Source: Dielma sp000508965
GTDB lineage: Bacteria > Bacillota_I > Bacilli_A > Erysipelotrichales > Erysipelotrichaceae
Length of the DNA: 64,000 bases
Direction of reading: 5' to 3'
Assembly: GCA_000508965.1 (NCBI GenBank)
Contig: BAHV02000001.1
Location: forward strand, 1 to 64,000
Shown here: positions 16,687 through 25,804 of the stretch, piece by piece
Layout: the number at the start of each line of letters is the position of its first letter
How positions within the stretch are numbered: the stretch's first letter is position 1
Program-made: the position numbers and the translations under genes
Notes under the pieces: generated by a model
Told to the model about the DNA's origin: nothing
The model's database searches: none
The model's input: only the letters and a program-made list of their open reading frames with translations

Positions 16687-19600
16687 TTATTCCATGTCAC
16701 TGTCGTCATCCAACAGTGCATCCACTTCATCTTCAATTTCTTCATCAGATTCTAATTCTTCATCTAACTCATCATCAACGATTTCATCAGCAAGCTCTTC
16801 TTCCGGTTTAACTTCCTCAAACGGTGTAATCGGCGGAATTACCGCTGTTGCTTCCTCACCGTCAGTCTTAGAAATATCGACCTCGTTGCCGAACTCATCA
16901 AGCATCTTCACATCAAGCGCTAATGCCTGCAGCTCATGCTTCAATACACGGAAGGATTCAGGAATACCCGGTTCAGGAATATCCTTGCCTTTAATGATTG
17001 CTTCATAAGTCTTTGTACGGCCGACGATATCATCAGATTTAACCGTTAAGATTTCCTGTAATGTGTGAGCGGCACCATAAGCTTCCAGTGCCCAAACTTC
17101 CATCTCACCAAAACGCTGACCACCATTTTGAGCTTTACCTCCTAATGGCTGCTGAGTAACTAAACTATATGGACCAGTAGCACGCGCATGCAGCTTATCG
17201 TCAACCATGTGCGCCAGCTTGATCATGTACATTACACCGACTGAGATACGTTCATCGAAGGCATCGCCGGTACGTCCATCATAAAGTACCTGCTTACCAT
17301 CCTTTGTCATTTCAGCCTCAGACATGATTGAAGCTAATTCATCATTATTGATACCATCGAATACCGGCGTCGCAAACTTAACGCCCAGCTTCTTGGCAGC
17401 ATAACCCAAGTGAATCTCTAATACTTGTCCGATGTTCATACGAGATGGTACACCGAATGGATTCAACATGATATCAACTGGTGTTCCATCAGGCATATAC
17501 GGCATGTCCTCCACTGGCAGGATCTTAGAAATAACACCCTTGTTACCGTGACGGCCAGCCATCTTATCACCTTCAGAAATCTTACGTTTCTGAACGATGT
17601 AAACTTTAATTGTTTCATTTACTCCAGGCGGCAGTTCATGACCTTCACTGCGCTTGAATACACGCACTGAATGAACGATACCGGCACCGCCATGCGGAAC
17701 CTTTAATGAATTGTCACGAACTTCACGTGATTTTTCACCGAAGATCGCCAGCAGCAGTTTTTCTTCAGGAGAGATTTCACTCTGACCTTTAGGTGTAACC
17801 TTACCGACTAAGATATCGCCTTCCATAACTTCAGCACCGACCATGATGATACCTCTTGAGTCCAGGTTACGGCATGCGTTTTCGCTGACGTTTGGAATAT
17901 CACGGGTAATTTCTTCAGGCCCCAGCTTTGTTTCACGGCAGTCAATATCATATTCCTCGATATGAATTGAAGTATAGACATCATCACGAACAAGACGTTC
18001 TGACATGATGATGGCATCCTCATAGTTATAACCATTCCATGACATGTAGGCAATTGTTACGTTTTGACCTAATGCCAATTCACCTTTTTCCATCGAAGGA
18101 CCGTCAACAAGGATATCACCCTTTTCAACGCGTTCTCCCTTCTTCACGATAGGAATTTGGTTGATACTTGTTCCGGCATTGGAACGAGCAAATTTACGCA
18201 GCTTATATTCGCGGCGGTCACCATTGTCCTGAGCAACCACAACACGGGTAGAATCTACATATTCAATAATACCGTCACCCTTGCAGACAACACCGCTGCC
18301 TGAATCCTTGGCAACACGGTATTCAATCCCCGTACCAACAAATGGTGCGTGCGGAGAAATCAAAGGTACAGCCTGACGCTGCATGTTGGCACCCATCAGG
18401 GCACGGGAAGCATCGTCGTTTTCTAAGAATGGAATACAAGCGGTAGCGACTGAGATAATTTGTTTCGGAGAAACGTCGGCAAGCTCAACGCGTTCACGTT
18501 TGGCCAGAATTGTTTCACCGCGGTAACGGGCTACGACCTGTTCATTGATCAAATGACCGCCGACAACCTCATTGGCCTGAGCGATAACATAATCGGCTTC
18601 TTCATCCGCGGATAAATAAACCGCATCTTCAAGAACTGAACCATCGGACATAACTCTGCGGTATGGTGTCTGAATGAAACCATATTCATTAATACGAGCA
18701 TAAGAAGTTAAGTTTGTAATCAAACCGATGTTTGGTCCTTCTGGTGTCTCGATCGGACAGATACGGCCATAGTGTGAGGAGTGAACGTCACGAACCTCAA
18801 AGCCAGCACGGTCTCTTGTCAAACCGCCTGGACCTAACGCGGAAATACGGCGCTTATTGGTCAATTCAGCAAGCGGATTCTGCTGATCCATGAACTGAGA
18901 CAGCTGTGAAGAAGAGAAGAATTCTTTAATAGCTGCCGTCAATGGACGGATATTGGTTAATTTTTTCGGTGTTAAGGTTTCAATTTCCGCAATGGACATA
19001 CGTTCCTTAACCACTCTTTCCATACGGCTTAAACCAATACGGAACTGATTTTGAATTAATTCACCGACTGAACGGATACGGCGGTTGCCCAGCATATCGA
19101 TATCATCAGTTTCACCGACACCTTCCATAACATTCAACATATAGTCATAGAAAGCATACATATCGGAAATAGTAATTGTGTGCTTATTGGCAAATGGATC
19201 ATTACCGATGATTTTAATCACTGCATCATCTTCATCACGCACTAAGATTTCCTGTACGGCGGCACCAACCAGCCATACGGCAACCTGTTCGCCATTTCTT
19301 ACACGGCCTTTTAATTCATCATTCTTATCGGCTGACATTGTCGTTGATTCCATGCGCGGCAGATAACCGTCAGCAAAGCTCAGACCATCTTCAGCAAATA
19401 ATTCATTGCCGTTTTCATCAGTAACTCTTGCAAGCACATATAAACGCTGACCATAGTTCAATACTGCATTCATATTTTCCTGTGTCAGCATTACTTTCTT
19501 CGCAATGACACCGCCCTGAATATTTACTTTTTCACAGCTTGCCATTAAATCCTTTAATACACATTCAGTAATGACATCACCTGTGTAATATGTAACATCA

Positions 19601-20868
19601 TCAAGTTCAACATCCTTCGCAAGCACACGGCCTAACAGACCTGTTCCAACAGATGTCTCAACCGCAACCACATCATCATGAGAGAATAACGGATTGAATG
19701 GGAAGGCATTAACATAATACCCCTTTTTCAATTCAGCCTTTAACGCTTCACGCTCATCACGGTTAATCATCGTACCGCTTGGCATAAATACTGTACCGTC
19801 AGCACCAACAATATCCTGAGCCAGACGGTGATGCTCAATGCGGTTGATCGCATTCAGCTTCTTACCTAATTTATAACGGCCGGCTTTCGTTAAGTCATAA
19901 CGGCGGCGGTCAAAGAATTTCGCATTCATTAAAGTGATCGATCCATCTAATGTAGGAATTTCATCTGAACGCTGGTTTTCATAGATTGAAAGCAATGCTT
20001 CCTGAGTAGTTTTAACCTTATCAGCCAGCAATGTATTTTCAATATCTTCATATTTACCGAAGAATGCAGAATATAACGTTAAGTATAAATTCATGAATTC
20101 ACGGTTTTCAGTATCCTGCGGAAGATCATCGACTAAAGTTCTGCCGATAGCTTTCAGGAAAGTTTCCATCTGCTTCGTATCATAAGGATCATCACTGCGG
20201 TCCATATCCAAAGCCATACCAATCGCTTTAAACAGAATCGTAGAAGTCATCTTACGCTTACGGTCGATACTAACCGTTAATGAACGGCCATTCACCGGTT
20301 TCTTCATTTCAGTGAAGAATTCCAGCCAAGTACCGCGGCTTGGAATCAATTCACTGCTGAATGTTTCCTTCCCTGTCTTATCTTCAAATCCACTGGCAAA
20401 ATACGCTCCTGGAGAACGCACAATTTGCGAAACGATAACACGTTCCGCGCCATTAATAATAAATGTTCCTGTTTCTGTCATTAATGGGAAATCACCAAGG
20501 AACACGTCCTCCCATTTATTCAAGACTTCACCTGTTGAGTTATCAGTAATTTCCAGTTCCATCTTCGCCTTTAAAGGTGCGGCAAAATTGCATTCGCGGA
20601 ACTGTGATTCCTCTGCGTTGTATTTCGGCGTTCCGAATTCGTAATCAATGAAGTTAAGCTTAATGTTTCCTCCATAGTTGGTTATCGGGTAAATCTCATT
20701 AAATACTTCAGCAATGCCCTCTTTTATAAACCAATTAAAAGAGTCAGTCTGGATTTCTACCAGATTTGGTAGTTCAAGATTTCCGCTAACCTTAGAATAG
20801 TTTCTGCGTTCAGCTTTTTTCCCTGAAGGTACGATTCGATAAGTCTTCTGTTCTTCCATGTACGCCAT
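16687..20868 (-). CDS. rpoB: RNA polymerase beta subunit
   Basis: 1393 aa when started at ATG 20868 (GGAG upstream); ATG 20859 is the alternative. The rifampicin pocket reads S-S-Q-L-S-Q-F-M-D-Q-Q-N-P-L-A-E-L-T-N-K-R-R: the residue equal to E. coli His526 is Asn (residue 671, codon 18856-18858). The pocket lies near residue 655-680 against about 507-533 in E. coli, so roughly 150-190 extra residues lie upstream, as in the long Mollicutes RpoB. The C-terminal 40 residues are almost all Asp/Glu. First gene of rpoBC. Confidence 0.99.
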   Translation of the reverse strand: MAYMEEQKTYRIVPSGKKAERRNYSKVSGNLELPNLVEIQTDSFNWFIKEGIAEVFNEIYPITNYGGNIKLNFIDYEFGTPKYNAEESQFRECNFAAPLKAKMELEITDNSTGEVLNKWEDVFLGDFPLMTETGTFIINGAERVIVSQIVRSPGAYFASGFEDKTGKETFSSELIPSRGTWLEFFTEMKKPVNGRSLTVSIDRKRKMTSTILFKAIGMALDMDRSDDPYDTKQMETFLKAIGRTLVDDLPQDTENREFMNLYLTLYSAFFGKYEDIENTLLADKVKTTQEALLSIYENQRSDEIPTLDGSITLMNAKFFDRRRYDLTKAGRYKLGKKLNAINRIEHHRLAQDIVGADGTVFMPSGTMINRDEREALKAELKKGYYVNAFPFNPLFSHDDVVAVETSVGTGLLGRVLAKDVELDDVTYYTGDVITECVLKDLMASCEKVNIQGGVIAKKVMLTQENMNAVLNYGQRLYVLARVTDENGNELFAEDGLSFADGYLPRMESTTMSADKNDELKGRVRNGEQVAVWLVGAAVQEILVRDEDDAVIKIIGNDPFANKHTITISDMYAFYDYMLNVMEGVGETDDIDMLGNRRIRSVGELIQNQFRIGLSRMERVVKERMSIAEIETLTPKKLTNIRPLTAAIKEFFSSSQLSQFMDQQNPLAELTNKRRISALGPGGLTRDRAGFEVRDVHSSHYGRICPIETPEGPNIGLITNLTSYARINEYGFIQTPYRRVMSDGSVLEDAVYLSADEEADYVIAQANEVVGGHLINEQVVARYRGETILAKRERVELADVSPKQIISVATACIPFLENDDASRALMGANMQRQAVPLISPHAPFVGTGIEYRVAKDSGSGVVCKGDGIIEYVDSTRVVVAQDNGDRREYKLRKFARSNAGTSINQIPIVKKGERVEKGDILVDGPSMEKGELALGQNVTIAYMSWNGYNYEDAIIMSERLVRDDVYTSIHIEEYDIDCRETKLGPEEITRDIPNVSENACRNLDSRGIIMVGAEVMEGDILVGKVTPKGQSEISPEEKLLLAIFGEKSREVRDNSLKVPHGGAGIVHSVRVFKRSEGHELPPGVNETIKVYIVQKRKISEGDKMAGRHGNKGVISKILPVEDMPYMPDGTPVDIMLNPFGVPSRMNIGQVLEIHLGYAAKKLGVKFATPVFDGINNDELASIMSEAEMTKDGKQVLYDGRTGDAFDERISVGVMYMIKLAHMVDDKLHARATGPYSLVTQQPLGGKAQNGGQRFGEMEVWALEAYGAAHTLQEILTVKSDDIVGRTKTYEAIIKGKDIPEPGIPESFRVLKHELQALALDVKMLDEFGNEVDISKTDGEEATAVIPPITPFEEVKPEEELADEIVDDELDEELESDEEIEDEVDALLDDDSDME

Positions 20869-20970
20869 CCTTTCTCCGAGCAAAGTGTCAAAACAGGGCA
20901 CTTTGACCCATTTTAAATTTTTAGTATTATGCAATTTAGTATAATATCAAATTATTGTCAAATTGTCAAT

Positions 20971-21564
20971 CTATTTCGTTGATTTGAGGACAAAATATCC
21001 TCGATCCTTATGAATGATGTCACAGTTACCAAATACGGATGCGATCTCTTTCTGAGCGCTTAAGGCGCCATGCTGCTTGCGGATCACCACATACAGATGC
21101 CCGCCGGCTGCAAGATGTTCGTATGCTTCATCAAATATTTTATAAATTACTGCCTTACCGGCACGTATCGGCGGATTTGTGATAATATCCGTAAAATTAT
21201 CTTCCGATACATTCGCATAGATATCACTCTGACGGATATCCACCTCAGTTTCATTCTTCTCGGCATTGATGGCAGCTAATTCAAGGGCCCGGGGATTAAC
21301 ATCAATCATCGTCACCTTTGATGCCGGATTCATTTTCTTCAGCACAACTCCCAAAGTCCCATAGCCGCAGCCAACGTCAAGCAGATTATTCCCTAATTTT
21401 TCCTTTTCAAGCGCTTCTAAGAAAATCATTGAGCCATAATCGACATATTCCTTAGAAAATACACCATTGTCAGTTATGAATGAAAACTTAAAGCACGAAA
21501 ACCGGAAAGTTATTTCCTTCCGGTTTTGAGCTAATTGACGATTATCTGTAAAATAATGATTCAT
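20971..21564 (-). CDS. class I methyltransferase, RsmC/YbxB type
   Basis: 197 aa SAM-dependent methyltransferase. The SAM loop is D-V-G-C-G-Y-G-T-L-G and the catalytic motif is N-P-P-I-R-A-G, typical of N2-guanine rRNA methyltransferases of the RsmC family. B. subtilis has the family member ybxB at the same place, between rplL and rpoB. The start at 21564 (M-N-H-Y-F) fits the family; AAGGA lies about 10 nt upstream. A terminator separates it from rplL, so it depends on readthrough or its own promoter. Confidence 0.9.
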   Translation of the reverse strand: MNHYFTDNRQLAQNRKEITFRFSCFKFSFITDNGVFSKEYVDYGSMIFLEALEKEKLGNNLLDVGCGYGTLGVVLKKMNPASKVTMIDVNPRALELAAINAEKNETEVDIRQSDIYANVSEDNFTDIITNPPIRAGKAVIYKIFDEAYEHLAAGGHLYVVIRKQHGALSAQKEIASVFGNCDIIHKDRGYFVLKSTK

Positions 21565-21589
21565 AGGTTCGCCGTCCTTTTTAGGTGAC

Positions 21590-21610
21590 AAAAAGCCTTT
21601 ACGGCTTTTT
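21590..21610 (-). terminator. terminator after rplL
   Basis: AAAAAGCC (21590-21597) and GGCTTTTT (21603-21610) with a 5-nt loop, followed by more T on the minus strand. It lies between rplL and the YbxB-like gene. Confidence 0.85.
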
Positions 21611-21636
21611 GTATTAAAAATTCTGAATGAAGACTA

Positions 21637-22008
21637 CTATTTAATTTCTACAGTTGCGCCAGCTTCTACTAATTTAGCCTTGATAGCTTCAGCTTCTTCT
21701 GGTTTGATGTTTTCTTTGATTGCAGATGGAGTCTTATCAACTAAGCCCTTAGCTTCTACTAAACCTAAGCCAGTGATTTCACGTACTGCTTTGATAACAG
21801 CAACTTTAGTAGCACCAACATCAGTTAATGTAACAGTAACTTCAGTAGGTCCTGTAGGAGCAGCAGTGTCAGCAGCAGCAGCAACAGCAACTGGAGCAGC
21901 AGCAGTAACACCGAATTCTTCTTCGATTGCTTTGATTAAGTCGTTTAATTCAAGAATTGTCATCTCTTTAAGAGAAGCAATAACATCTTCTGTATTTAAT
22001 TTTGCCAT
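21637..22008 (-). CDS. rplL: ribosomal protein L7/L12
   Basis: 123 aa. N-terminal dimer helix pair, Ala-rich hinge near residues 35-52, and C-terminal globular domain with K-V-A-V-I-K-A-V-R-E-I-T-G-L-G-L-V-E-A-K. It forms the flexible ribosomal stalk with L10 and recruits translation factors. CAGGAGGAA upstream. 26 nt after rplJ and cotranscribed with it under the L10 leader. Confidence 0.99.
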   Translation of the reverse strand: MAKLNTEDVIASLKEMTILELNDLIKAIEEEFGVTAAAPVAVAAAADTAAPTGPTEVTVTLTDVGATKVAVIKAVREITGLGLVEAKGLVDKTPSAIKENIKPEEAEAIKAKLVEAGATVEIK

Positions 22009-22034
22009 GATTTATTTCCTCCTGTAATTTGAAT

Positions 22035-22544
22035 TTATTCAGCTGATTCAGCTGTTTCACCTTTTTGATCTGCAACTGCTTTAACAGCGCATGCGAAGCT
22101 GCGTACTGGAGACTGTAAGCATCCAAGTAACATAGAGATCATACCTTCGCGGTTTGGCAGTTTTGATAATGCAGTGATCGTTTCCTGATCAACCACTTTA
22201 CCTTCAACAGCACCAGCTTTAATCACTAACTTGTCGTGTTTTTTAGCAAACTTTGCAAGTACACGTGCCGGAGCAACAGCATCTTTACCAAATGCAATTG
22301 CGTTAGGTCCGGTCAGGGTTTCAGTTAATTCTGCATAACCAACTTCTTCAGCGGCGCGCTGTGCAAGTGAATTCTTGTAAACTTTGAATTCTACTTCTTC
22401 TGCACGCAGTTCGCGGCGAAGTTCAGTAACTTCTTTAACTGTCAACCCACGATATTCGACAACGACTGCAGATTGCGATTCGCGCATTTTCTCGGCGATC
22501 TCAGCAACGACTGCCTTCTTGCCATCGATGATCGTTTGGTTCAT
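22035..22544 (-). CDS. rplJ: ribosomal protein L10
   Basis: 169 aa. The N-terminal rRNA-binding domain (V-V-V-E-Y-R-G-L-T-V-K-E-V-T-E-L-R) and C-terminal L12-binding helix are present. Base of the L7/L12 stalk. GGAGGTGC lies ahead of ATG 22544. Behind its own promoter (22706-22734) and a structured L10-type leader, so it is probably autoregulated by the L10-L12 complex. Confidence 0.98.
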   Translation of the reverse strand: MNQTIIDGKKAVVAEIAEKMRESQSAVVVEYRGLTVKEVTELRRELRAEEVEFKVYKNSLAQRAAEEVGYAELTETLTGPNAIAFGKDAVAPARVLAKFAKKHDKLVIKAGAVEGKVVDQETITALSKLPNREGMISMLLGCLQSPVRSFACAVKAVADQKGETAESAE

Positions 22545-22589
22545 AGTTTTGCACCTCCTAATTTATCTATCACAATATATCCGCATAAT

Positions 22590-22699
22590 AAAATGCTCAC
22601 ACCGAAAGACAGCATGAGCATGAAAGAGTAATGTTTCTTTCTACCTCGGCAACGTGATTAAGCCATAGGCCGTTGCTGTCTGTGGTATATATTGATAAC
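22590..22699 (-). ncRNA. L10 leader (autoregulatory mRNA structure)
   Basis: The transcript from 22699 contains ACAGACAGCAACGGCC, then GGCTTAATCACGTTGCCGAG, the conserved pairing seen in L10 leaders of Bacillota. A later hairpin (GCTCA near 22612-22620 with TGAGC near 22593) followed by TTTTATT looks like the terminator arm. Binding of the L10-(L12) complex to this leader normally represses rplJ-rplL. Confidence 0.8.
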
Positions 22700-22705
22700 A
22701 GTTTT

Positions 22706-22734
22706 ATTCTAATCTATAACTTTTTGTTTGTCAA
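22706..22734 (-). promoter_or_regulatory. rplJL promoter
   Basis: Minus strand TTGACA (22729-22734), 17 bp, TAGAAT (22706-22711). Located just after the rplA stop codon and upstream of the L10 leader. Confidence 0.8.
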
Positions 22735-22740
22735 CAAAAA

Positions 22741-23418
22741 CTAGGCAACTTTGATGCCAGGACCCATTGTTGATGAAAGTGTAGCGCCTTTTAAGTAGAT
22801 GCCTTTAACAGCAGCCGGACGGGCACGCATAATTACATCATTGATAGCCTGGAAGTTTTCAGCAAGCTTCGCTTCATCAAATGAAACTTTACCGATCAGA
22901 ACATTGATATTTCCTTCTTTGTCTACACGGTATTCAATCTTACCTTTTTTAACATCTTCAACTGCTTTCGCAATATCCATTGTTACAGTACCAGTCTTAG
23001 GATTCGGCATTAAGCCCTTAGGACCTAACACACGACCTAATTTACCTAATTCACCCATCATTGCAGGGATAGCGATTAATACATCAAATTCAAACCAGCC
23101 TTTGCCGATCTTTTCAATCATTTCTTTGCCGCCTACGAAATCTGCGCCGGCATCGATAGCTTCCTGTTCCTTAGGTCCGTTAGCGATAACACAAACTTTT
23201 TGTGTACGGCCTGTACCATGAGGAAGTACCATTGCGCCGCGGATCTGCTGATCAGCATGACGAGGGTCTACATTCAATCTGAATGATGCCTCTACTGATG
23301 CATCGAATTTTTCATAGCTGGTTTTCTTTACTAAAGCTACGGCTTCTTCGATTGTGTATACTTTGCTGCGGTCAACTAATTTAGCAGCTTCTGAATATTT
23401 CTTTCCTACTTTTGCCAT
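22741..23418 (-). CDS. rplA: ribosomal protein L1
   Basis: 225 aa. The L1 signature is clear (I-R-G-A-M-V-L-P-H-G-T-G, and G-K-L-G-R-V-L-G-P-K-G-L-M-P-N-P-K). It binds 23S rRNA at the E-site stalk. GAGG upstream. 20 nt after rplK, forming the usual rplK-rplA operon. Confidence 0.98.
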   Translation of the reverse strand: MAKVGKKYSEAAKLVDRSKVYTIEEAVALVKKTSYEKFDASVEASFRLNVDPRHADQQIRGAMVLPHGTGRTQKVCVIANGPKEQEAIDAGADFVGGKEMIEKIGKGWFEFDVLIAIPAMMGELGKLGRVLGPKGLMPNPKTGTVTMDIAKAVEDVKKGKIEYRVDKEGNINVLIGKVSFDEAKLAENFQAINDVIMRARPAAVKGIYLKGATLSSTMGPGIKVA

Positions 23419-23438
23419 TTTATGTTACCTCAGCCTTT

Positions 23439-23855
23439 CTATTCCATACCTTCAACTTTAATACCCATGTTACGAGCTGTACCAGCGATGATTTTCATAG
23501 CTGATTCTACGTCATTGGCATTAAGGTCTGGCATTTTGTATTCTGCGATTTCACGAACCTGATCAGCTGTGATCGTACCAACGATTTGTTTCTGATTAGT
23601 TCCGGCTTTTTTAACGCCAGCAGCTTTTTTGATCATAATAGCAGCTGGTGTAGTCTTTAATACGAAGTCAAAGCTCTTATCTTCGTATGCAGTGATTACG
23701 ACTGGTACTAAGTCACCAGCACGTTCTCTTGTAGCATCGTTGAATGCTGAACAGAACTGCGGCATGTTGATACCTGCTGATGCAAGCGCCGGTCCCGGTT
23801 TAGCTCCCCCTGCAGGGAATTGTAATTTGCAGATTTTTGCAACTTTCTTACTCAC
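23439..23855 (-). CDS. rplK: ribosomal protein L11
   Basis: 138 aa. GTG start at 23855, set by AGGAGGTG 8 nt upstream and by the family start S-K-K-V-A-K; a GTG at 23864 overlaps the ribosome site. The motif L-Q-F-P-A-G-G-A-K-P-G-P-A-L-A is present, as is the C-terminal rRNA-binding domain (G-T-A-R-N-M-G). Part of the GTPase centre. Confidence 0.98.
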   Translation of the reverse strand: MSKKVAKICKLQFPAGGAKPGPALASAGINMPQFCSAFNDATRERAGDLVPVVITAYEDKSFDFVLKTTPAAIMIKKAAGVKKAGTNQKQIVGTITADQVREIAEYKMPDLNANDVESAMKIIAGTARNMGIKVEGME

Positions 23856-23955
23856 AAGACACACCTCCTATATTTTGTTTGTCTTATGCTGTGGTTTTAT
23901 GAACGGTTGCTCGCTCTCCCACGCATGAATAAAAACGCACATTGCGTGCTTTAAT

Positions 23956-23984
23956 AGTTTATCGTATAAAGCCGATAAAATCAA
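23956..23984 (-). promoter_or_regulatory. rplKA promoter
   Basis: Minus strand TTGATT (23979-23984), 17 bp, TAAACT (23956-23961). It lies in the gap after proC. The first transcribed bases contain a short hairpin (GCACGCAATGTGC) followed by five T, which could be a weak attenuator. Confidence 0.6.
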
Positions 23985-24000
23985 TACTTTTTTGAAACTT

Positions 24001-24804
24001 TTAAGAATTCATTTCCTTTAAACGGTCTGTGCACGCCTTCATGCCTGCCAAAACCGCATCCCGGAAGCCTTTTTCTTCTAATTTAGCGACTGCTTCAATC
24101 GTTGTGCCATTGGGTGAGCAGACCATATCTTTTAACTGTTCCGGATGAATGCCGCTTTCTAGTACCATCTTTGCCGAGCCTAAAACTGCTTGAGCGGCAA
24201 AGGTTAAGGCCATGGATCTCGACATGCCGTCACGCACCGCACCATCGCACAGCGCGTTAATCAGCATAAAAATATAAGCCGGCGATGATCCGCTGACCGC
24301 CGGTACCGCGTCCATCAGATGTTCAGGGATTATTTCCGCTTTGCCAAAGCTTGTAAAGATTGCCATCGTTTCTTCAATATCCTTTTGGGTACAGTTCTTA
24401 TTCGGTGTGACTGCACTCATTCCCTCACCGACCGAGGCCGGTGTATTAGGCATTGTGCGGATGATCTTTGTTTCAGCACTGCTCATCTTTTCCATATTCA
24501 TCAGACTCTGACCGGCAGCCACGGAGATCAATACCTTATCCTCGGTAAGCACCTCTTTGATCTGCGCAAATACTTCATCAAACAGATAAGGCTTGACTGC
24601 CAAAATGATTAAATCTGCGTTTTCAGCTACCTCACGATTGCTGTTTAGCGCACAGATATGCAGCTTCGCCGCCAGTTCTTCACGCTTAGCCGGTGTTGCC
24701 GTATGGATAAAGATATGCTCCGGGGCCAACAGTTCAGCCTTTAATATCCCCTTCAAAATAGCGCCGCCCATATTTCCGCAGCCAATAAAACCAATATTTC
24801 TCAT
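24001..24804 (-). CDS. proC: pyrroline-5-carboxylate reductase
   Basis: 267 aa. It catalyses the last step of proline synthesis. Rossmann start I-G-F-I-G-C-G-N-M-G-G-A and the C-terminal signature (P-A-Y-I-F-M-L-I-N-A-L-C-D-G-A-V) are present. TTAGGAG lies upstream of the start. It sits between nusG and rplK, which are usually adjacent, and nusG has its own terminator, so proC is a separate unit inserted into the translation cluster. Confidence 0.96.
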   Translation of the reverse strand: MRNIGFIGCGNMGGAILKGILKAELLAPEHIFIHTATPAKREELAAKLHICALNSNREVAENADLIILAVKPYLFDEVFAQIKEVLTEDKVLISVAAGQSLMNMEKMSSAETKIIRTMPNTPASVGEGMSAVTPNKNCTQKDIEETMAIFTSFGKAEIIPEHLMDAVPAVSGSSPAYIFMLINALCDGAVRDGMSRSMALTFAAQAVLGSAKMVLESGIHPEQLKDMVCSPNGTTIEAVAKLEEKGFRDAVLAGMKACTDRLKEMNS

Positions 24805-24853
24805 ATGTTCATCTCCTAATTTCTGCTACCATCATACCACAATCAAAGAAAAA

Positions 24854-24872
24854 AAGAGGACTAAGTCCTCTT
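24854..24872 (-). terminator. nusG terminator
   Basis: AAGAGGAC (24854-24861) with GTCCTCTT (24865-24872), followed by seven T on the minus strand. The nusG stop codon lies inside the stem. Confidence 0.9.
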
Positions 24873-25419
24873 AAAATTCAATTTTTTCAAGATCACCGTA
24901 ATTGATTTCCGTTGGTGTTTCACGGCCAAACAGAATGGTCAGTACAGTGGCTACCTGAGTTTCATCATTTAATGTCTCAACCGTACCCTCAACGCCCTGG
25001 AAAGCTCCTGTTAAGATCTTCACGCGGTCGCCGACAGCAAAATCGATCTGTACTTTTGTCTCACGAATTCCTAAACGACGGAGAATAGACTCCATTTCAT
25101 CTTCAGCAACAGGGAAAGGCTTCGCACCGCCCCCGGATGATCCGATAAATCCAGTTACACCTGGTGTATTACGCACAACATACCAAGCTTCATCTGTCAT
25201 TTCCATTTCAACGAATAAGTAACCGGGGAATAGATTATAAGTCTTTTCAACCTTTTTACCATTCTTGAATTCAATTTCTTTTTCTTCCGCTACAATGATC
25301 TGAAACAGATAATCCTGCAGATTCATTGTATCAATACGTCTTTGAAGATTTTCTTTTACTTTATTTTCATGTCCGGCATATGTATTAACTACATACCATT
25401 CGCGCTTAATATCTTCCAT
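24871..25419 (-). CDS. nusG: transcription antitermination factor NusG
   Basis: 182 aa. NGN domain (W-Y-V-V-N-T-Y-A-G-H-E-N-K-V-K) and KOW domain (F-A-V-G-D-R-V-K-I-L-T-G-A-F-Q-G) are present. It binds RNA polymerase and couples to the ribosome. The start at 25419 has AGGTG upstream. 7 nt after secE; last gene of rpmG-secE-nusG. Confidence 0.98.
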   Translation of the reverse strand: MEDIKREWYVVNTYAGHENKVKENLQRRIDTMNLQDYLFQIIVAEEKEIEFKNGKKVEKTYNLFPGYLFVEMEMTDEAWYVVRNTPGVTGFIGSSGGGAKPFPVAEDEMESILRRLGIRETKVQIDFAVGDRVKILTGAFQGVEGTVETLNDETQVATVLTILFGRETPTEINYGDLEKIEF

Positions 25420-25426
25420 GGTACAC

Positions 25427-25603
25427 CTACATTCCAATAAAACTTATAAAAGACACTGCGATAAATTCACAAAGAACAAAGAACAATGCGAATGAAGCTG
25501 TGAACAACAGTACGATTCCTGACTTCTTCGCAAGCTCACCGAGCTTCGGCCAGCGCACGCGCTGCAATTCCTGTATAATTCCTGAGATACTAAACCACTT
25601 CAT
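25427..25603 (-). CDS. secE: SecE translocase subunit
   Basis: 58 aa with one membrane helix (residues about 30-52) preceded by the conserved R-V-R-W-P-K motif. Start 25603 set by AGGAGG. Part of the SecYEG channel. It lies 11 nt after rpmG and just before nusG, the conserved order. Confidence 0.95.
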   Translation of the reverse strand: MKWFSISGIIQELQRVRWPKLGELAKKSGIVLLFTASFALFFVLCEFIAVSFISFIGM

Positions 25604-25614
25604 AAAATGCCCTC

Positions 25615-25764
25615 CTATTTCGTTTCCTTGTGAATCGTATGCTGTCCGCATTTTGGACAGTATTTCTTCAATTCGATTCGTTCCGTATGCGTTTTTTTAT
25701 TTTTAGTCGTCGTATAATTACGAGAAAGACAAACAGTACATGTTAAGATAACCTTATCTTTCAT
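25615..25764 (-). CDS. rpmG: ribosomal protein L33 (zinc-binding form)
   Basis: 49 aa. Two CxxC pairs (C-T-V-C and C-P-K-C) mark the zinc-containing C+ form. Start 25764 has GAGGTG upstream. It lies in the conserved rpmG-secE-nusG cluster. Confidence 0.95.
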   Translation of the reverse strand: MKDKVILTCTVCLSRNYTTTKNKKTHTERIELKKYCPKCGQHTIHKETK

Positions 25765-25804
25765 GTGTTTCACCTCTTTCGTATGCCTATTAACTTTATC
25801 ACAA

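Noticed and set aside
12825..20868. Many long ORFs antisense to rpoC and rpoB
   Set aside because: They are shadows of strongly conserved genes and lack ribosome sites and family likeness.
23439..23864. rplK starting at GTG 23864
   Set aside because: That GTG overlaps the Shine-Dalgarno sequence; GTG 23855 has correct spacing and family start.
23936..23950. Strong attenuator before rplK
   Set aside because: The stem is only about four base pairs; mentioned in the promoter entry but not called as a terminator.
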